Source: Streptomyces cylindrosporus
Lineage (GTDB): Bacteria > Actinomycetota > Actinomycetes > Streptomycetales > Streptomycetaceae
Direction: 5' to 3'
Length of the DNA stretch: 64,000 nt
Assembly (NCBI RefSeq): GCF_022698165.1
Contig: NZ_JALDAY010000005.1
Coordinates: 434,001 to 498,000, forward strand
A model generated the notes under the pieces. It did no database searches and was not told where the DNA came from. It was given only the letters and a program-made list of their open reading frames with translations. A program made the translations under genes and the position numbers. Within the stretch, counting starts at the first letter, position 1. Each line of letters starts with the position of its first letter. Shown here piece after piece: positions 41,694-51,374 of the stretch.

Positions 41694-42200
41694 GTGCCAG
41701 GCGCGTCGGGTCGGGTGCTTGTTGTGGACGACAACAAGGTCATCCGGCAGCTGATCAGGGTCAATCTTGAGCTCGAGGGGCTCGAGGTCGTGACCGCGGC
41801 CGATGGTGCCGAGTGTCTGGATGTCGTCCATCAGGTGCGGCCCGATGTCGTGACGCTCGATGTCGTCATGCCGCGACTCGACGGGCTGCGGACCGCCGCG
41901 CGGCTGCGTTCCGACCCCCGTACCCGTGACCTCCCTCTCGCCATCGTCAGCGCCTGCACCTCCTACGAGGTCGAGACCGGCCTCGACGTCGGCGTCGACG
42001 CCTTCCTCGCCAAGCCCTTCGAGCCCGCCGAACTCGTACGCCTCGTACAGCAGTTGATCGAGCGGAGGAGGAGTGGGAGAGGGGAAGGGGAGCGGGGAGG
42101 AGCGGTGGGAGTGGCGGGAGGGGACGGTCGCGATTCGGGGGTCGGGTCCGTCCTCGGGGTCGGTGAGGCCGAGCGGGCCGGGCGCGCCGCCGGCGCCTGA
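41694..42200 (+). CDS. receiver-only response regulator
   Basis: 168 residues from GTG 41694. A full CheY-like receiver (about 6-122): VLVVDDNKVIRQL (acidic pair), VTLDVVMPRLDGL (phospho-acceptor Asp), LAIVSACTSYE (Ser/Thr) and AFLAKPFEPAEL (Lys). No output domain follows; instead about 40 residues rich in Gly, Arg and Glu. Such stand-alone receivers act by protein contact or as phosphorelay intermediates. There is no kinase beside it. It directly precedes nrtL with a 195-base gap. Confidence 0.9.
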   Translation: MPGASGRVLVVDDNKVIRQLIRVNLELEGLEVVTAADGAECLDVVHQVRPDVVTLDVVMPRLDGLRTAARLRSDPRTRDLPLAIVSACTSYEVETGLDVGVDAFLAKPFEPAELVRLVQQLIERRRSGRGEGERGGAVGVAGGDGRDSGVGSVLGVGEAERAGRAAGA

Positions 42201-42395
42201 GAACGTCAAGCCCCCTGCTGGCAACCGAGCCGCGCCACGCCACAGTGAGAGCGGCTCCGCCGCCTCGACATGTCCCGCCCGGTCCCACCCCCACCCCTGC
42301 CTCGTCCTCGCCCGGCCCCCACCCCCCGTCCCACATCCCGGACCCTCCCCAAACCGGCTCGCCTACCCACCCCCCTCCTCCCATACGCTTGTCCC

Positions 42396-43544
42396 GTGAC
42401 CCCCGTCGAGCTCTCCCACACCGTGCTGCGCGCGGTGCGTCGTGCTGTCGACGAGGGGGAGCTGAGTGTTGCCGTTCCGGTACGGGCCGTGGTTACGCCG
42501 CCCGGGCCCGGAGGCTGCGGGGACTACGCCACCAACATCGCCCTCCAGCTCGCCCGGCCGGCCGGCCGTGCGCCCCTCGATGTCGCCCAGATCCTTCGGC
42601 AGCACCTCGCCGCGACCGACGGCATCGCCGACGTCACCCTCACCGGGCCCGGTTTCCTCAACATCAGCCTGGGGGAGGCCGGGGTCTCCGCCGAGGTCGC
42701 GCTCGTGCGGGACATCCTGCGGGCGGGTGCCGCGTACGGGCACTCCGACGTTCTCGCCGGGGAGATCGTCGAGCTGCGGATCCCGTACGACGACGTCCGC
42801 GCCGAAGTCGTTGCCGACGCCCTCGGCCGGATCATCGCCTCCCAGGACGGCCGCGCCGCGGTCGAACACCGTGAACCGGTCAATCTCCGTCCCGTTCCGG
42901 CCCCGGAGGACCCCGCCCCGCTGGGCCCCGACGCCGCCCGCTGGGCGCTGCTGCACCCCGCCGCCCACGACCGTCCCCGGATCACCGCCGACCACCTCGT
43001 CCAGCGCGAGAGCAACCCGCTCTTCCGCGTCCGTTACGCCCACGCCCGCACCCGGGCCCTCAGCCGCAACGCCGCCGACCTGGGCTTCACCTCCGAGCCG
43101 GGCGACACCCGGGACTCCGAGGCGATCGACGCCAGGCACCTCGAACCCTGCGGAAGCCCGCACACCGATGCCGATGCCGATGCCGATGCCAATGCCGAGG
43201 CCGTCGACTCCGGACATCGCGCCCCCAGCGGCATCCCGCGCCCCGAGGCTTGCAGCCCCCGGCACTCCGACATCACCTCCCTCGTCACCCCCTTGGTGAC
43301 CGCCCTCGCCGACCACTCCCGCATCCTCACCACCGCGGCCACCCGCCGTTCCCCCGATCGCCTCACCCGGCAGCTCGTCACCGTCGCCGATGCCGCCCTC
43401 GCCCTCCTGCCCACCGTCCTCCCGCGCGGCGACGAGAAACCCTCGGCCGCCCACCGCGCCCGGCTCGCCCTCGCCGAAGCCGCCGGGACGGTGCTGGCCG
43501 GCGGCCTGTCCCTGCTCGGCATCGACGCACCCGACCACCTCTAG
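42396..43544 (+). CDS. nrtL: ArgS-related anticodon-binding protein NrtL
   Basis: 382 residues from GTG 42396. N-terminal part resembles the arginyl-tRNA synthetase Add-1 domain (GCGDYATNIALQLARPAGRA, IADVTLTGPGFLNISL), and the C-terminal part resembles the DALR anticodon-binding domain (LALLPTVLPRGDEKPSAAHRA region and SNPLFRVRYAHARTRALSRN). The catalytic Rossmann domain with HIGH and KMSKS is missing. Named NrtL in RefSeq annotation; function unproven, possibly binding tRNA-Arg. It contains a (GATGCC)n run giving DADADADAN (about 43168-43196). A CATACGCT about 8 bases before the GTG suggests a leaderless transcript. Confidence 0.88.
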   Translation: MTPVELSHTVLRAVRRAVDEGELSVAVPVRAVVTPPGPGGCGDYATNIALQLARPAGRAPLDVAQILRQHLAATDGIADVTLTGPGFLNISLGEAGVSAEVALVRDILRAGAAYGHSDVLAGEIVELRIPYDDVRAEVVADALGRIIASQDGRAAVEHREPVNLRPVPAPEDPAPLGPDAARWALLHPAAHDRPRITADHLVQRESNPLFRVRYAHARTRALSRNAADLGFTSEPGDTRDSEAIDARHLEPCGSPHTDADADADANAEAVDSGHRAPSGIPRPEACSPRHSDITSLVTPLVTALADHSRILTTAATRRSPDRLTRQLVTVADAALALLPTVLPRGDEKPSAAHRARLALAEAAGTVLAGGLSLLGIDAPDHL

Positions 43545-43628
43545 AAGCCACTGGAGCCGCCGCCGACTGGAAGTCACTGGACAAGCCCGACCAGGGCCAC
43601 GGGTCAGGTTCCGTCCCGGTAATCAGCT

Positions 43629-43680
43629 GGGCTCGCCGCAGCCGCAGCCGCAGCCGCAGCGATAGCCGCAGCTACAGCCA
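43629..43680 (+). repeat. GCCGCA hexanucleotide tract before lysA
   Basis: Imperfect GCCGCA units run through 43635-43680 in the 270-base gap between nrtL and lysA. It is a simple-sequence tract in a leader region. Length changes could alter lysA leader structure. The rest of the gap shows no gene. Confidence 0.7.
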
Positions 43681-43814
43681 CAACCACCGGGCAAGACCCT
43701 CCCCACCCCCTGGACAAGCCCCCCCCAGATCCACCCCCAGCTACGGCACCCCTGACACTCCCGGTCCCGGCCCCCAGCAGCCCCCAGAGAAGCCACCAGA
43801 AAGTCACGAAGCAG

Positions 43815-45206
43815 ATGAGCCGTTCCGCACACCCCGCCGGGCCCCGGCACGCCGACGTCCTTCCCGAGGGGCACTACTCCGCTCCGCCCGCCGACCTCAA
43901 CACCCTCGACCCCAAGGTCTGGTCCCAGACGGTCAGCCGTGACGAGGACGGTGTCGCGACCGTCGGCGGTATCGACGTCAAGACCCTCGCCGAGGAGTAC
44001 GGCACGCCCGCCTACGTCCTCGACGAGGCCGACTTCCGCGCCCGTGCCCGCGCCTGGCGGGCCGCCTTCGGGACCGACGCCGACGTGTTCTACGCCGGCA
44101 AGGCGTTCCTGTCGCGCGCCGTCGTGCGGTGGCTGCACGAAGAGGGGCTCAACCTCGACGTCTGCTCCGGCGGTGAACTCGCCACCGCCCTCTCCGCCGG
44201 CATGCCCGCCGACCGCATCGCCTTCCACGGCAACAACAAGTCCAAGGAAGAGATCCACCGCGCGATCACCGCGGGCGTGGGCCGTATCGTCCTCGACTCC
44301 TTCCAGGAGATCGTCCGCGTGGCCCACATCGCGCGGGAGCTGGGCAAGCGGCAGCGCGTGCAGATCCGTATCACCGTCGGCGTCGAGGCGCACACGCACG
44401 AGTTCATCGCCACCGCTCACGAGGACCAGAAGTTCGGCATTCCGCTGGCGGGCGGGCAGGCGGCCGAGGCCGTGCGGCGGGCGCTCCAGCTCGACTCGCT
44501 CGAACTCATCGGGATTCACTCCCACATCGGGTCGCAGATCTTCGACATGTCCGGGTTCGAGGTCGCCGCCCACAGGGTTGTCGGGCTGCTCAAGGACATC
44601 CGCGACGAGCACGGCGTCGAGCTGCCGGAGATCGACCTCGGGGGCGGGCTGGGTATCGCCTACACCTCCGATGACGACCCGCGCGAGCCGCACGAGATCG
44701 CCAAGGCGCTGACGGAGATCGTCAGCCGGGAGTGCGACGCCGCCAAGTTGCGGACCCCGCGGATCTCCGTCGAACCCGGGCGCGCCATCGTCGGGCCCAC
44801 CGCCTTCACCCTCTACGAGGTCGGCACCATCAAGCCCCTCGACGGGCTGCGGACGTACGTCTCCGTCGACGGCGGCATGTCCGACAACATCAGGACCGCG
44901 TTGTACGACGCCGAGTACAGCGTCGCTCTCGTGTCCCGGACCAGCGACGCCGAGCCCATGCTCGCCCGTGTCGTCGGCAAGCACTGCGAGAGCGGGGACA
45001 TCGTGGTCAAGGACGCGTTCCTGCCGGCCGACCTGGCACCGGGTGACCTCATCGCCGTACCGGCCACCGGCGCCTACTGCCGGTCCATGGCGAGCAACTA
45101 CAACCACGTGCTGCGGCCCCCGGTCGTCGCCGTGGGCGACGGTGAGTCCCGGGTGATCGTCCGGCGGGAGACGGAGGACGATCTGCTGCGGCTCGACGTC
45201 GGGTGA
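43815..45206 (+). CDS. lysA: diaminopimelate decarboxylase
   Basis: 463 residues. PLP-binding Lys in VFYAGKAFLSRAV near residue 95, Gly-rich phosphate loop DLGGGLGIAYTS, HSHIGSQIF, and the dimer active-site Cys region HCESGDIVVKD. It converts meso-diaminopimelate to lysine, the last step of the lysine pathway; meso/LL-DAP itself feeds peptidoglycan. It heads the aspartate-family cluster lysA, hom, thrC, thrB. Ribosome site weak. Confidence 0.96.
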   Translation: MSRSAHPAGPRHADVLPEGHYSAPPADLNTLDPKVWSQTVSRDEDGVATVGGIDVKTLAEEYGTPAYVLDEADFRARARAWRAAFGTDADVFYAGKAFLSRAVVRWLHEEGLNLDVCSGGELATALSAGMPADRIAFHGNNKSKEEIHRAITAGVGRIVLDSFQEIVRVAHIARELGKRQRVQIRITVGVEAHTHEFIATAHEDQKFGIPLAGGQAAEAVRRALQLDSLELIGIHSHIGSQIFDMSGFEVAAHRVVGLLKDIRDEHGVELPEIDLGGGLGIAYTSDDDPREPHEIAKALTEIVSRECDAAKLRTPRISVEPGRAIVGPTAFTLYEVGTIKPLDGLRTYVSVDGGMSDNIRTALYDAEYSVALVSRTSDAEPMLARVVGKHCESGDIVVKDAFLPADLAPGDLIAVPATGAYCRSMASNYNHVLRPPVVAVGDGESRVIVRRETEDDLLRLDVG

Positions 45207-45365
45207 GCGCGGCCCGGACAGCCTTGACCCCGGGAACGGAAGATCTCCGGTCTTCCACCCCCGTACAAATGAAATAGATGTCTCACGATCCGGACGAAGG
45301 GCAGAAACTCCCGTCCGGTGAGTGAGACTGGTCCAACCGTAGACGGTATGAGGAAACGAGGTCGG

Positions 45366-46667
45366 ATGATGCGTACGCGTCCGCTGAAGGTGGCGCTGCT
45401 GGGCTGTGGGGTTGTCGGCTCAGAGGTGGCGCGCATCATGACGACGCACGCCGACGACCTCGCCGCCAGGATCGGGGCCCCCGTGGAGCTCGCGGGGGTC
45501 GCGGTGCGGCGGCCCTCCAGGGTGCGTGAGGGGATCGACCCGAGCCTGGTCACCACGGACGCCACCGCCCTCGTCAAACGCGGCGACATTGATGTCGTGG
45601 TCGAGGTCATCGGGGGGATCGAGCCCGCTCGTACCCTTATTACGACCGCTTTCGAGCATGGTGCGTCCGTCGTCTCCGCCAACAAGGCGCTTCTCGCCCA
45701 GGACGGGGCCGCACTGCACGCCGCGGCCGAGCAGCACGGCAGGGACCTCTACTACGAGGCCGCCGTCGCCGGTGCCATCCCGCTGATCCGGCCGTTGCGG
45801 GAGTCGCTGGCCGGCGACAAGGTCAACCGGGTGCTCGGGATCGTGAACGGGACCACGAACTTCATCCTCGACAAGATGGACTCGACCGGGGCTGGCTACC
45901 AGGAGGCCCTCGACGAGGCCACCGCCCTGGGGTACGCGGAGGCCGACCCCACCGCCGACGTCGAAGGCTTCGACGCCGCCGCCAAGGCCGCCATCCTCGC
46001 CGGCATCGCCTTCCACTCGCGTGTGCGCCTGGACGACGTCTACCGCGAGGGCATGACCGAGGTCACCGCCTCCGACTTCGCCTCCGCGAAGAACATGGGC
46101 TGCACCATCAAGCTGCTCGCCATCTGCGAGCGTGCCGGGGACGGCGGCTCGGTGACGGCCCGCGTGCACCCCGCCATGATTCCGCTGACCCATCCGCTGG
46201 CCTCCGTGCGGGGCGCGTACAACGCCGTCTTCGTGGAGTCGGACGCGTCCGGTCAGCTGATGTTCTACGGGCCCGGCGCCGGCGGTGCGCCCACGGCCTC
46301 CGCGGTCCTCGGCGACCTCGTCGCCGTCTGCCGCAACCGGCTCAGCGGGGCAACGGGGCCCGGCGAGTCGGCGTACGCCGCGCTGCCCGTGTCGGGAATG
46401 GGAGACGTCGTCACCCGCTACCACATCAGCCTCGATGTCGCCGACAAACCGGGTGTTCTCGCCCAGGTCGCGACCGTGTTCGCGGAGCACGGGGTTTCCA
46501 TCGATACGGTTCGGCAGCAAGGTCGTCCAGAAGGGGACGGCGAGGCCTCTCTCGTCGTCGTCACCCACCGGGCCTCCGACGCCTCCCTCTCCGGGACCGT
46601 CGAGGCGCTGCGCAAGCTCGACACCGTGCGGGGTGTCGCCAGCATCATGCGGGTTGAAGGAGAGTAA
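45366..46667 (+). CDS. hom: homoserine dehydrogenase
   Basis: 433 residues from ATG 45366 (ATG 45369 is equally close to GAGG). NAD(P) site VALLGCGVVGSEVARIM; IGGIEPARTLI; catalytic region NGTTNFILDKMDSTG and GYAEADPTADVEGFDAAAKA with the conserved Lys and Asp. The C-terminal ACT domain (YHISLDVADKPGVLAQVA onward) is the site of threonine feedback inhibition. Reduces aspartate semialdehyde to homoserine. thrC follows after 6 nt in one operon. Confidence 0.96.
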   Translation: MMRTRPLKVALLGCGVVGSEVARIMTTHADDLAARIGAPVELAGVAVRRPSRVREGIDPSLVTTDATALVKRGDIDVVVEVIGGIEPARTLITTAFEHGASVVSANKALLAQDGAALHAAAEQHGRDLYYEAAVAGAIPLIRPLRESLAGDKVNRVLGIVNGTTNFILDKMDSTGAGYQEALDEATALGYAEADPTADVEGFDAAAKAAILAGIAFHSRVRLDDVYREGMTEVTASDFASAKNMGCTIKLLAICERAGDGGSVTARVHPAMIPLTHPLASVRGAYNAVFVESDASGQLMFYGPGAGGAPTASAVLGDLVAVCRNRLSGATGPGESAYAALPVSGMGDVVTRYHISLDVADKPGVLAQVATVFAEHGVSIDTVRQQGRPEGDGEASLVVVTHRASDASLSGTVEALRKLDTVRGVASIMRVEGE

Positions 46668-46673
46668 CCAGCA

Positions 46674-47732
46674 ATGACCCACCAGTGGCGCGGAATCATC
46701 GAGGAGTACCGGGACCGGCTGCCCGTCTCCGACACTACGCCGGTCGTGACGCTCCGCGAGGGCGGTACGCCCCTCGTGCCCGCGCAGGTGCTCTCCGAGC
46801 GCACGGGCTGTGAGGTTCACCTCAAGGTCGAGGGCGCGAACCCCACCGGGTCCTTCAAGGACCGCGGAATGACCATGGCCATCACCAAGGCCAAGGAGGA
46901 GGGCGCGCAGGCCGTCATCTGCGCCTCCACCGGCAACACCTCGGCGAGTGCCGCCGCCTACGCGGTGCGCGCCGGCATGGTTTCGGCCGTTCTCGTCCCG
47001 CAGGGCAAGATCGCGCTCGGCAAGATGGGCCAGGCGCTCGTGCACGGCGCCAAGATCCTCCAGGTCGACGGCAACTTCGACGACTGCCTCACGCTCGCCC
47101 GCTCGCTCAGCGAGAACTACCCCGTGGCGCTGGTGAATTCGGTCAACCCCGTCCGTATCGAGGGGCAGAAGACGGCCGCCTTCGAGATCGTCGACATGCT
47201 CGGCGACGCACCCGACATCCACGTCCTCCCGGTCGGCAACGCGGGCAACATCACGGCCTATTGGAAGGGCTACAAGGAGTACGCCGGTGACGGCGTCGCC
47301 TCCAGGACCCCCCGGATGTGGGGGTTCCAGGCCTCCGGCTCCGCCCCCATCGTGCGCGGCGAGGTCGTCAAGGACCCCTCGACGATCGCCACCGCCATCC
47401 GCATCGGCAACCCCGCGTCCTGGCAGTTCGCGCTCGCCGCGCGGGACGAGTCCGGCGGGTTCATCGACGAGGTGACGGACCGTGAGATCCTGCGCGCCTA
47501 CCGGCTGTTGGCCGCTCAGGAGGGCGTCTTCGTGGAGCCCGCGTCCGCCGCTTCCGTGGCCGGTCTGCTGAAGGCCGCCGAGCAGGGCAAGGTCGACCCG
47601 GGTCAGCGGATCGTGTGCACCGTGACCGGAAACGGTCTCAAGGACCCCGACTGGGCCGTCGCCGGCGCCCCGCAGCCGGTCACCGTCCCGGTCGACGCGG
47701 CCACCGCGGCCGAGCGGCTCGGCCTCGCCTAG
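46674..47732 (+). CDS. thrC: threonine synthase
   Basis: 352 residues. GAAGGAG lies across the hom stop and drives this start. PLP Lys in TGSFKDRGMTMA near residue 60, phosphate loop in PVGNAGNITAYW, and ASTGNTSASAAAYA. Converts O-phosphohomoserine to threonine. Short type (no long N-terminal domain), usual for actinobacteria. Confidence 0.96.
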   Translation: MTHQWRGIIEEYRDRLPVSDTTPVVTLREGGTPLVPAQVLSERTGCEVHLKVEGANPTGSFKDRGMTMAITKAKEEGAQAVICASTGNTSASAAAYAVRAGMVSAVLVPQGKIALGKMGQALVHGAKILQVDGNFDDCLTLARSLSENYPVALVNSVNPVRIEGQKTAAFEIVDMLGDAPDIHVLPVGNAGNITAYWKGYKEYAGDGVASRTPRMWGFQASGSAPIVRGEVVKDPSTIATAIRIGNPASWQFALAARDESGGFIDEVTDREILRAYRLLAAQEGVFVEPASAASVAGLLKAAEQGKVDPGQRIVCTVTGNGLKDPDWAVAGAPQPVTVPVDAATAAERLGLA

Positions 47733-47969
47733 GGAACTCCCCAGGAGGGGTGCACAGGGGGCTTACGACACGCATCGTGCGCCTCCTGTGCGCCCTATGT
47801 CGCCACAGAACCTTCCTTCGATAGGCTGTACCGAACCCGCCCGCTGCATATGCCCGAGCGTATGCCGGGGTGCCGCGCCGTCTCCGCGGCCCGCAGGGTC
47901 TTCGTACACCATCGAATGTTCATCGAAAGTCATTCGACAATCACGCAGCTCAAGGAGAGTCATCGAGCG

Positions 47970-48899
47970 ATGGCCGGTCCAGCCTTCCGCGCCGCCGCCG
48001 TCAGGGTGCGCGTCCCCGCCACCAGCGCCAACCTCGGCCCGGGCTTCGACGCCCTCGGCCTGTCGCTGGGGCTCTACGACGACGTGGTCGTCCGGGTGGC
48101 CGACTCCGGGCTGCACATCGACATCGCGGGCGAGGGCAGCGAGACGCTGCCGCGTGACGAGAACCACCTCCTCGTACGCTCCCTGCGCACCGCCTTCGAC
48201 CTGCTCGGCGGACAGCCGCGCGGCCTGGAGATCGTGTGCGCCAACCGCATCCCGCACGGCCGCGGCCTCGGCTCCTCCTCCGCCGCCATCTGCGCCGGCA
48301 TCGTCGCCGCGCGAGCCGTGACCATAGGCGGCGAGTCCAGGCTCGACGACACCGCCCTGCTGGAGCTCGCGACCGAGATCGAGGGCCACCCCGACAACGT
48401 GGCGGCCTGTCTGCTCGGCGGCTTCACCCTCTCCTGGATGGAGGCGGGCGCCGCCCGCGCGATCAGGATGGACGCCGCCGATTCCATCGTTCCGGTGGTT
48501 TTCGTGCCCGGGAAGCCGGTCCTCACCGAGACCGCGCGCGGCCTGCTGCCGCGCACCGTGCCGCACGTCGACGCCGCCGCCAACGCGGGCCGTGCGGCCC
48601 TGCTCGTCGAGGCCCTGACCAGGCGCCCCGAGCTGCTGCTGCCCGCCACCGAGGACCGTCTCCACCAGGAGTACCGCGCGCCGGCCATGCCGGAGAGCGC
48701 CGCGCTGGTGGAGCGGCTGCGGGCCGACGGAGTCCCGGCAGTCATCTCCGGCGCAGGACCCACCGTGCTGGCGCTGGCCGACGCCGACAGCGCCGACAAG
48801 GTGTCCCATCTGGCGGGCGAGGGGTGGGCCGCCAACCGGCTCGACCTCGACGCCCAGGGCGCGAGCGTGCTGCCGCTCGCGGCCTCCAGTGACATGTGA
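47970..48899 (+). CDS. thrB: homoserine kinase
   Basis: 309 residues from ATG 47970 with AAGGAG upstream. GHMP kinase: VRVPATSANLGPGFDALGL at the start, ATP loop RIPHGRGLGSSSAAICAG, and ISGAGPTVLAL near the end. Phosphorylates homoserine for ThrC. The 237-base gap after thrC contains no clear gene; a longer frame from 47850 is not needed. Confidence 0.96.
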   Translation: MAGPAFRAAAVRVRVPATSANLGPGFDALGLSLGLYDDVVVRVADSGLHIDIAGEGSETLPRDENHLLVRSLRTAFDLLGGQPRGLEIVCANRIPHGRGLGSSSAAICAGIVAARAVTIGGESRLDDTALLELATEIEGHPDNVAACLLGGFTLSWMEAGAARAIRMDAADSIVPVVFVPGKPVLTETARGLLPRTVPHVDAAANAGRAALLVEALTRRPELLLPATEDRLHQEYRAPAMPESAALVERLRADGVPAVISGAGPTVLALADADSADKVSHLAGEGWAANRLDLDAQGASVLPLAASSDM

Positions 48900-48930
48900 A
48901 GCCGGCGGTTGCCGGATTTCGAGAGGGGGA

Positions 48931-49140
48931 ATGTTTGTTGGATCCGGTAGTGTTAACCTCAAGTCTGCACCCGACCCCACCATGGCGAGGTGCTTGTTGT
49001 CCCCGTCCGGGACAGACATTCTTCCGGGAGCCTCCCAAGCCGCACTGTGTTCCGTACGACGTACGCGGGCAGTACCTCGTACGCGGGCGCTGAGCGACTT
49101 GCCGGGCACGCTCCGGAATCGGTGCTACCGAACCACGTGA
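48931..49140 (+). CDS. candidate upstream ORF in the rho leader, 69 codons
   Basis: ATG 48931 follows GAGAGGGGGA and runs to TGA 49138-49140, in the 416-base gap between thrB and rho. The peptide (MFVGSGSVNLKSAPDPTMAR and onward) has no recognised domain, is Arg/Thr/Ser-rich and lacks a signal. It may be a leader peptide coupling translation to rho expression, or chance. TAGTGT at 48948-48953 looks like a -10 box, and if it is the rho promoter this ORF would not be transcribed from its start. Confidence 0.3.
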   Translation: MFVGSGSVNLKSAPDPTMARCLLSPSGTDILPGASQAALCSVRRTRAVPRTRALSDLPGTLRNRCYRTT

Positions 49141-49315
49141 CACTGACACCCGGTGCCACGGCCCAGGTCTCGGCGAGCGCCATCCCAGATATTTCCTCCG
49201 CCTCCATGGGCGGACCACCGCCCCGGCACGGTCCACACAGCAAGGACCGAAGCCGGACAGCACAACCGGTCGCCGAGCCAGACAGGCCGACGTCCGCTCC
49301 AGGGAAGGACCCTTC

Positions 49316-51358
49316 GTGAGCGACACCACCGATCTGATGGGCGCACGTGTCGAGGAGACCGCTGCCGCGCCCGCCACGGACGCCTCCGCGCCTGCCACCG
49401 GTGCCGGCTCCCGGCGGCGCCGCGGTACCGGCCTCGAGGGCATGGTGCTGGCCGAGCTGCAGCAGGTCGCCTCCGGCCTCGGCATCAGGGGCACCGCGCG
49501 GATGCGCAAGAGCCAGCTGATCGAGGTCATCAAGGAGGCGCAGGCGGGAGGTGGCGCTGCCCCGGCCGCGAAGGCCGACGCCGCCACCGAGACCAAGCCG
49601 AAGCGCCGGGCCACCTCCAAGGCCCGTACCGGCGAGTCCGCCGAGAACGGCGACAGCACGGCGAAGAAGGCGGACGCCAAGGCCGAGGCCCCCGCCGAGC
49701 AGGCCGTGGCCCAGCAGCAGATCGAGATTCCCGGCCAGCCCGCCTCCGACGACGCCCCCGCCGAGCGCCGCCGTCGCCGCGCCACGGCCGAGGCCGGCGC
49801 TCCGACCGCGTCGGGCGCCGAGACGATCGTCGCCGAGGCGAAGAGCGAGCCGAAGGCCGAGACGCCCGCCCAGGGCCAGCCGCAGGGCGAGGCCAAGGGC
49901 GACGCCGGTGACGCCGACGGCCGGCAGGGCCGCCGCGACCGCCGGGACCGCGACCGCGGGCGTGACCGCGGCGACCGTGGTGACCGCGGCGACCGTCGCA
50001 AGGGCGACGAGCAGCAGGGCCAGGGCGGTCAGCGCCAGCAGCAGAACCAGCAGCAGGGCGGCGGCCGCCAGGACCGTCAGCAGCGCGACAACGGCCCCCA
50101 GGACGACGACGACTTCGAGGGCGGCCGCCGCGGCCGCCGCGGCCGTTACCGGGACCGCCGTGGCCGCCGTGGCCGTGACGAGATGGGCGGCGGCGCCGAG
50201 CCGCAGCTGTCCGAGGACGACGTCCTGATCCCGGTCGCGGGCATCCTGGACATCCTCGACAACTACGCCTTCATCCGTACGTCGGGCTACCTCCCGGGCC
50301 CCAACGACGTGTACGTCTCCCTCGCCCAGGTCCGCAAGAACGGCCTGCGCAAGGGCGACCACATCACCGGCGCGGTCCGCCAGCCCAAGGAAGGCGAGCG
50401 GCGCGAGAAGTTCAACGCGCTGGTCCGCCTGGACTCCGTCAACGGCATGGCGCCCGAACACGGCCGCGGCCGACCGGAGTTCAACAAGCTCACCCCGCTC
50501 TACCCGCAGGACCGCCTCCGCCTGGAGACGGACCCGGGCGTCCTCACCACGCGCATCATCGACCTGGTGTCGCCGATCGGTAAGGGCCAGCGCGGTCTGA
50601 TCGTGGCCCCGCCGAAGACCGGCAAGACCATGATCATGCAGGCGATCGCCAACGCGATCACGCACAACAACCCCGAGTGCCACCTGATGGTCGTCCTCGT
50701 CGACGAGCGTCCGGAAGAGGTCACCGACATGCAGCGGTCGGTGAAGGGCGAGGTCATCTCCTCGACCTTCGACCGCCCGGCCGAGGACCACACCACGGTC
50801 GCCGAGCTCGCCATCGAGCGCGCCAAGCGCCTGGTGGAGCTGGGCCACGACGTGGTCGTGCTGCTCGACTCGATCACGCGTCTGGGCCGTGCGTACAACC
50901 TCGCCGCCCCGGCCTCCGGCCGCATCCTGTCCGGTGGTGTCGACTCGACCGCGCTCTACCCGCCGAAGCGCTTCTTCGGTGCGGCCCGCAACATCGAGGA
51001 CGGCGGCTCGCTGACCATCCTCGCCACCGCCCTGGTGGACACCGGGTCCCGCATGGACGAGGTGATCTTCGAGGAGTTCAAGGGCACCGGCAACATGGAG
51101 CTCAAGCTCGACCGCAAGCTCGCCGACAAGCGCATCTTCCCGGCGGTGGACGTGGACGCGTCCGGCACCCGCAAGGAAGAGATCCTGCTCGGCAACGAGG
51201 AGCTGGCGGTCGTCTGGAAGCTCCGCCGCGTCCTGCACGCGCTGGACCAGCAGCAGGCGATCGAGCTGCTTCTCGACAAGATGAAGCAGACCAAGTCGAA
51301 CGTCGAGTTCCTGATGCAGATCCAGAAGACGACGCCGACGCCGGGCAACGGCGACTGA
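49316..51358 (+). CDS. rho: transcription termination factor Rho
   Basis: 680 residues from GTG 49316, with GGAAGGA upstream. Rho N-domain (about 40-80), then a long low-complexity region (about 80-295) rich in Ala/Lys/Glu and then Arg/Asp/Gly/Gln (DRDRGRDRGDRGDRGDRRKG), cold-shock RNA-binding domain from about 301 (DVLIPVAGILDILDNYAFIR), and the hexameric ATPase with Walker A APPKTGKT near 432 and LLDSITRLGRAYN. The 200-residue insert makes it much longer than E. coli Rho (419), usual for Actinobacteria, where it binds RNA and alters specificity. A strong terminator follows. Confidence 0.97.
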   Translation: MSDTTDLMGARVEETAAAPATDASAPATGAGSRRRRGTGLEGMVLAELQQVASGLGIRGTARMRKSQLIEVIKEAQAGGGAAPAAKADAATETKPKRRATSKARTGESAENGDSTAKKADAKAEAPAEQAVAQQQIEIPGQPASDDAPAERRRRRATAEAGAPTASGAETIVAEAKSEPKAETPAQGQPQGEAKGDAGDADGRQGRRDRRDRDRGRDRGDRGDRGDRRKGDEQQGQGGQRQQQNQQQGGGRQDRQQRDNGPQDDDDFEGGRRGRRGRYRDRRGRRGRDEMGGGAEPQLSEDDVLIPVAGILDILDNYAFIRTSGYLPGPNDVYVSLAQVRKNGLRKGDHITGAVRQPKEGERREKFNALVRLDSVNGMAPEHGRGRPEFNKLTPLYPQDRLRLETDPGVLTTRIIDLVSPIGKGQRGLIVAPPKTGKTMIMQAIANAITHNNPECHLMVVLVDERPEEVTDMQRSVKGEVISSTFDRPAEDHTTVAELAIERAKRLVELGHDVVVLLDSITRLGRAYNLAAPASGRILSGGVDSTALYPPKRFFGAARNIEDGGSLTILATALVDTGSRMDEVIFEEFKGTGNMELKLDRKLADKRIFPAVDVDASGTRKEEILLGNEELAVVWKLRRVLHALDQQQAIELLLDKMKQTKSNVEFLMQIQKTTPTPGNGD

Positions 51359-51374
51359 GCACGAGCCTTCCGCA

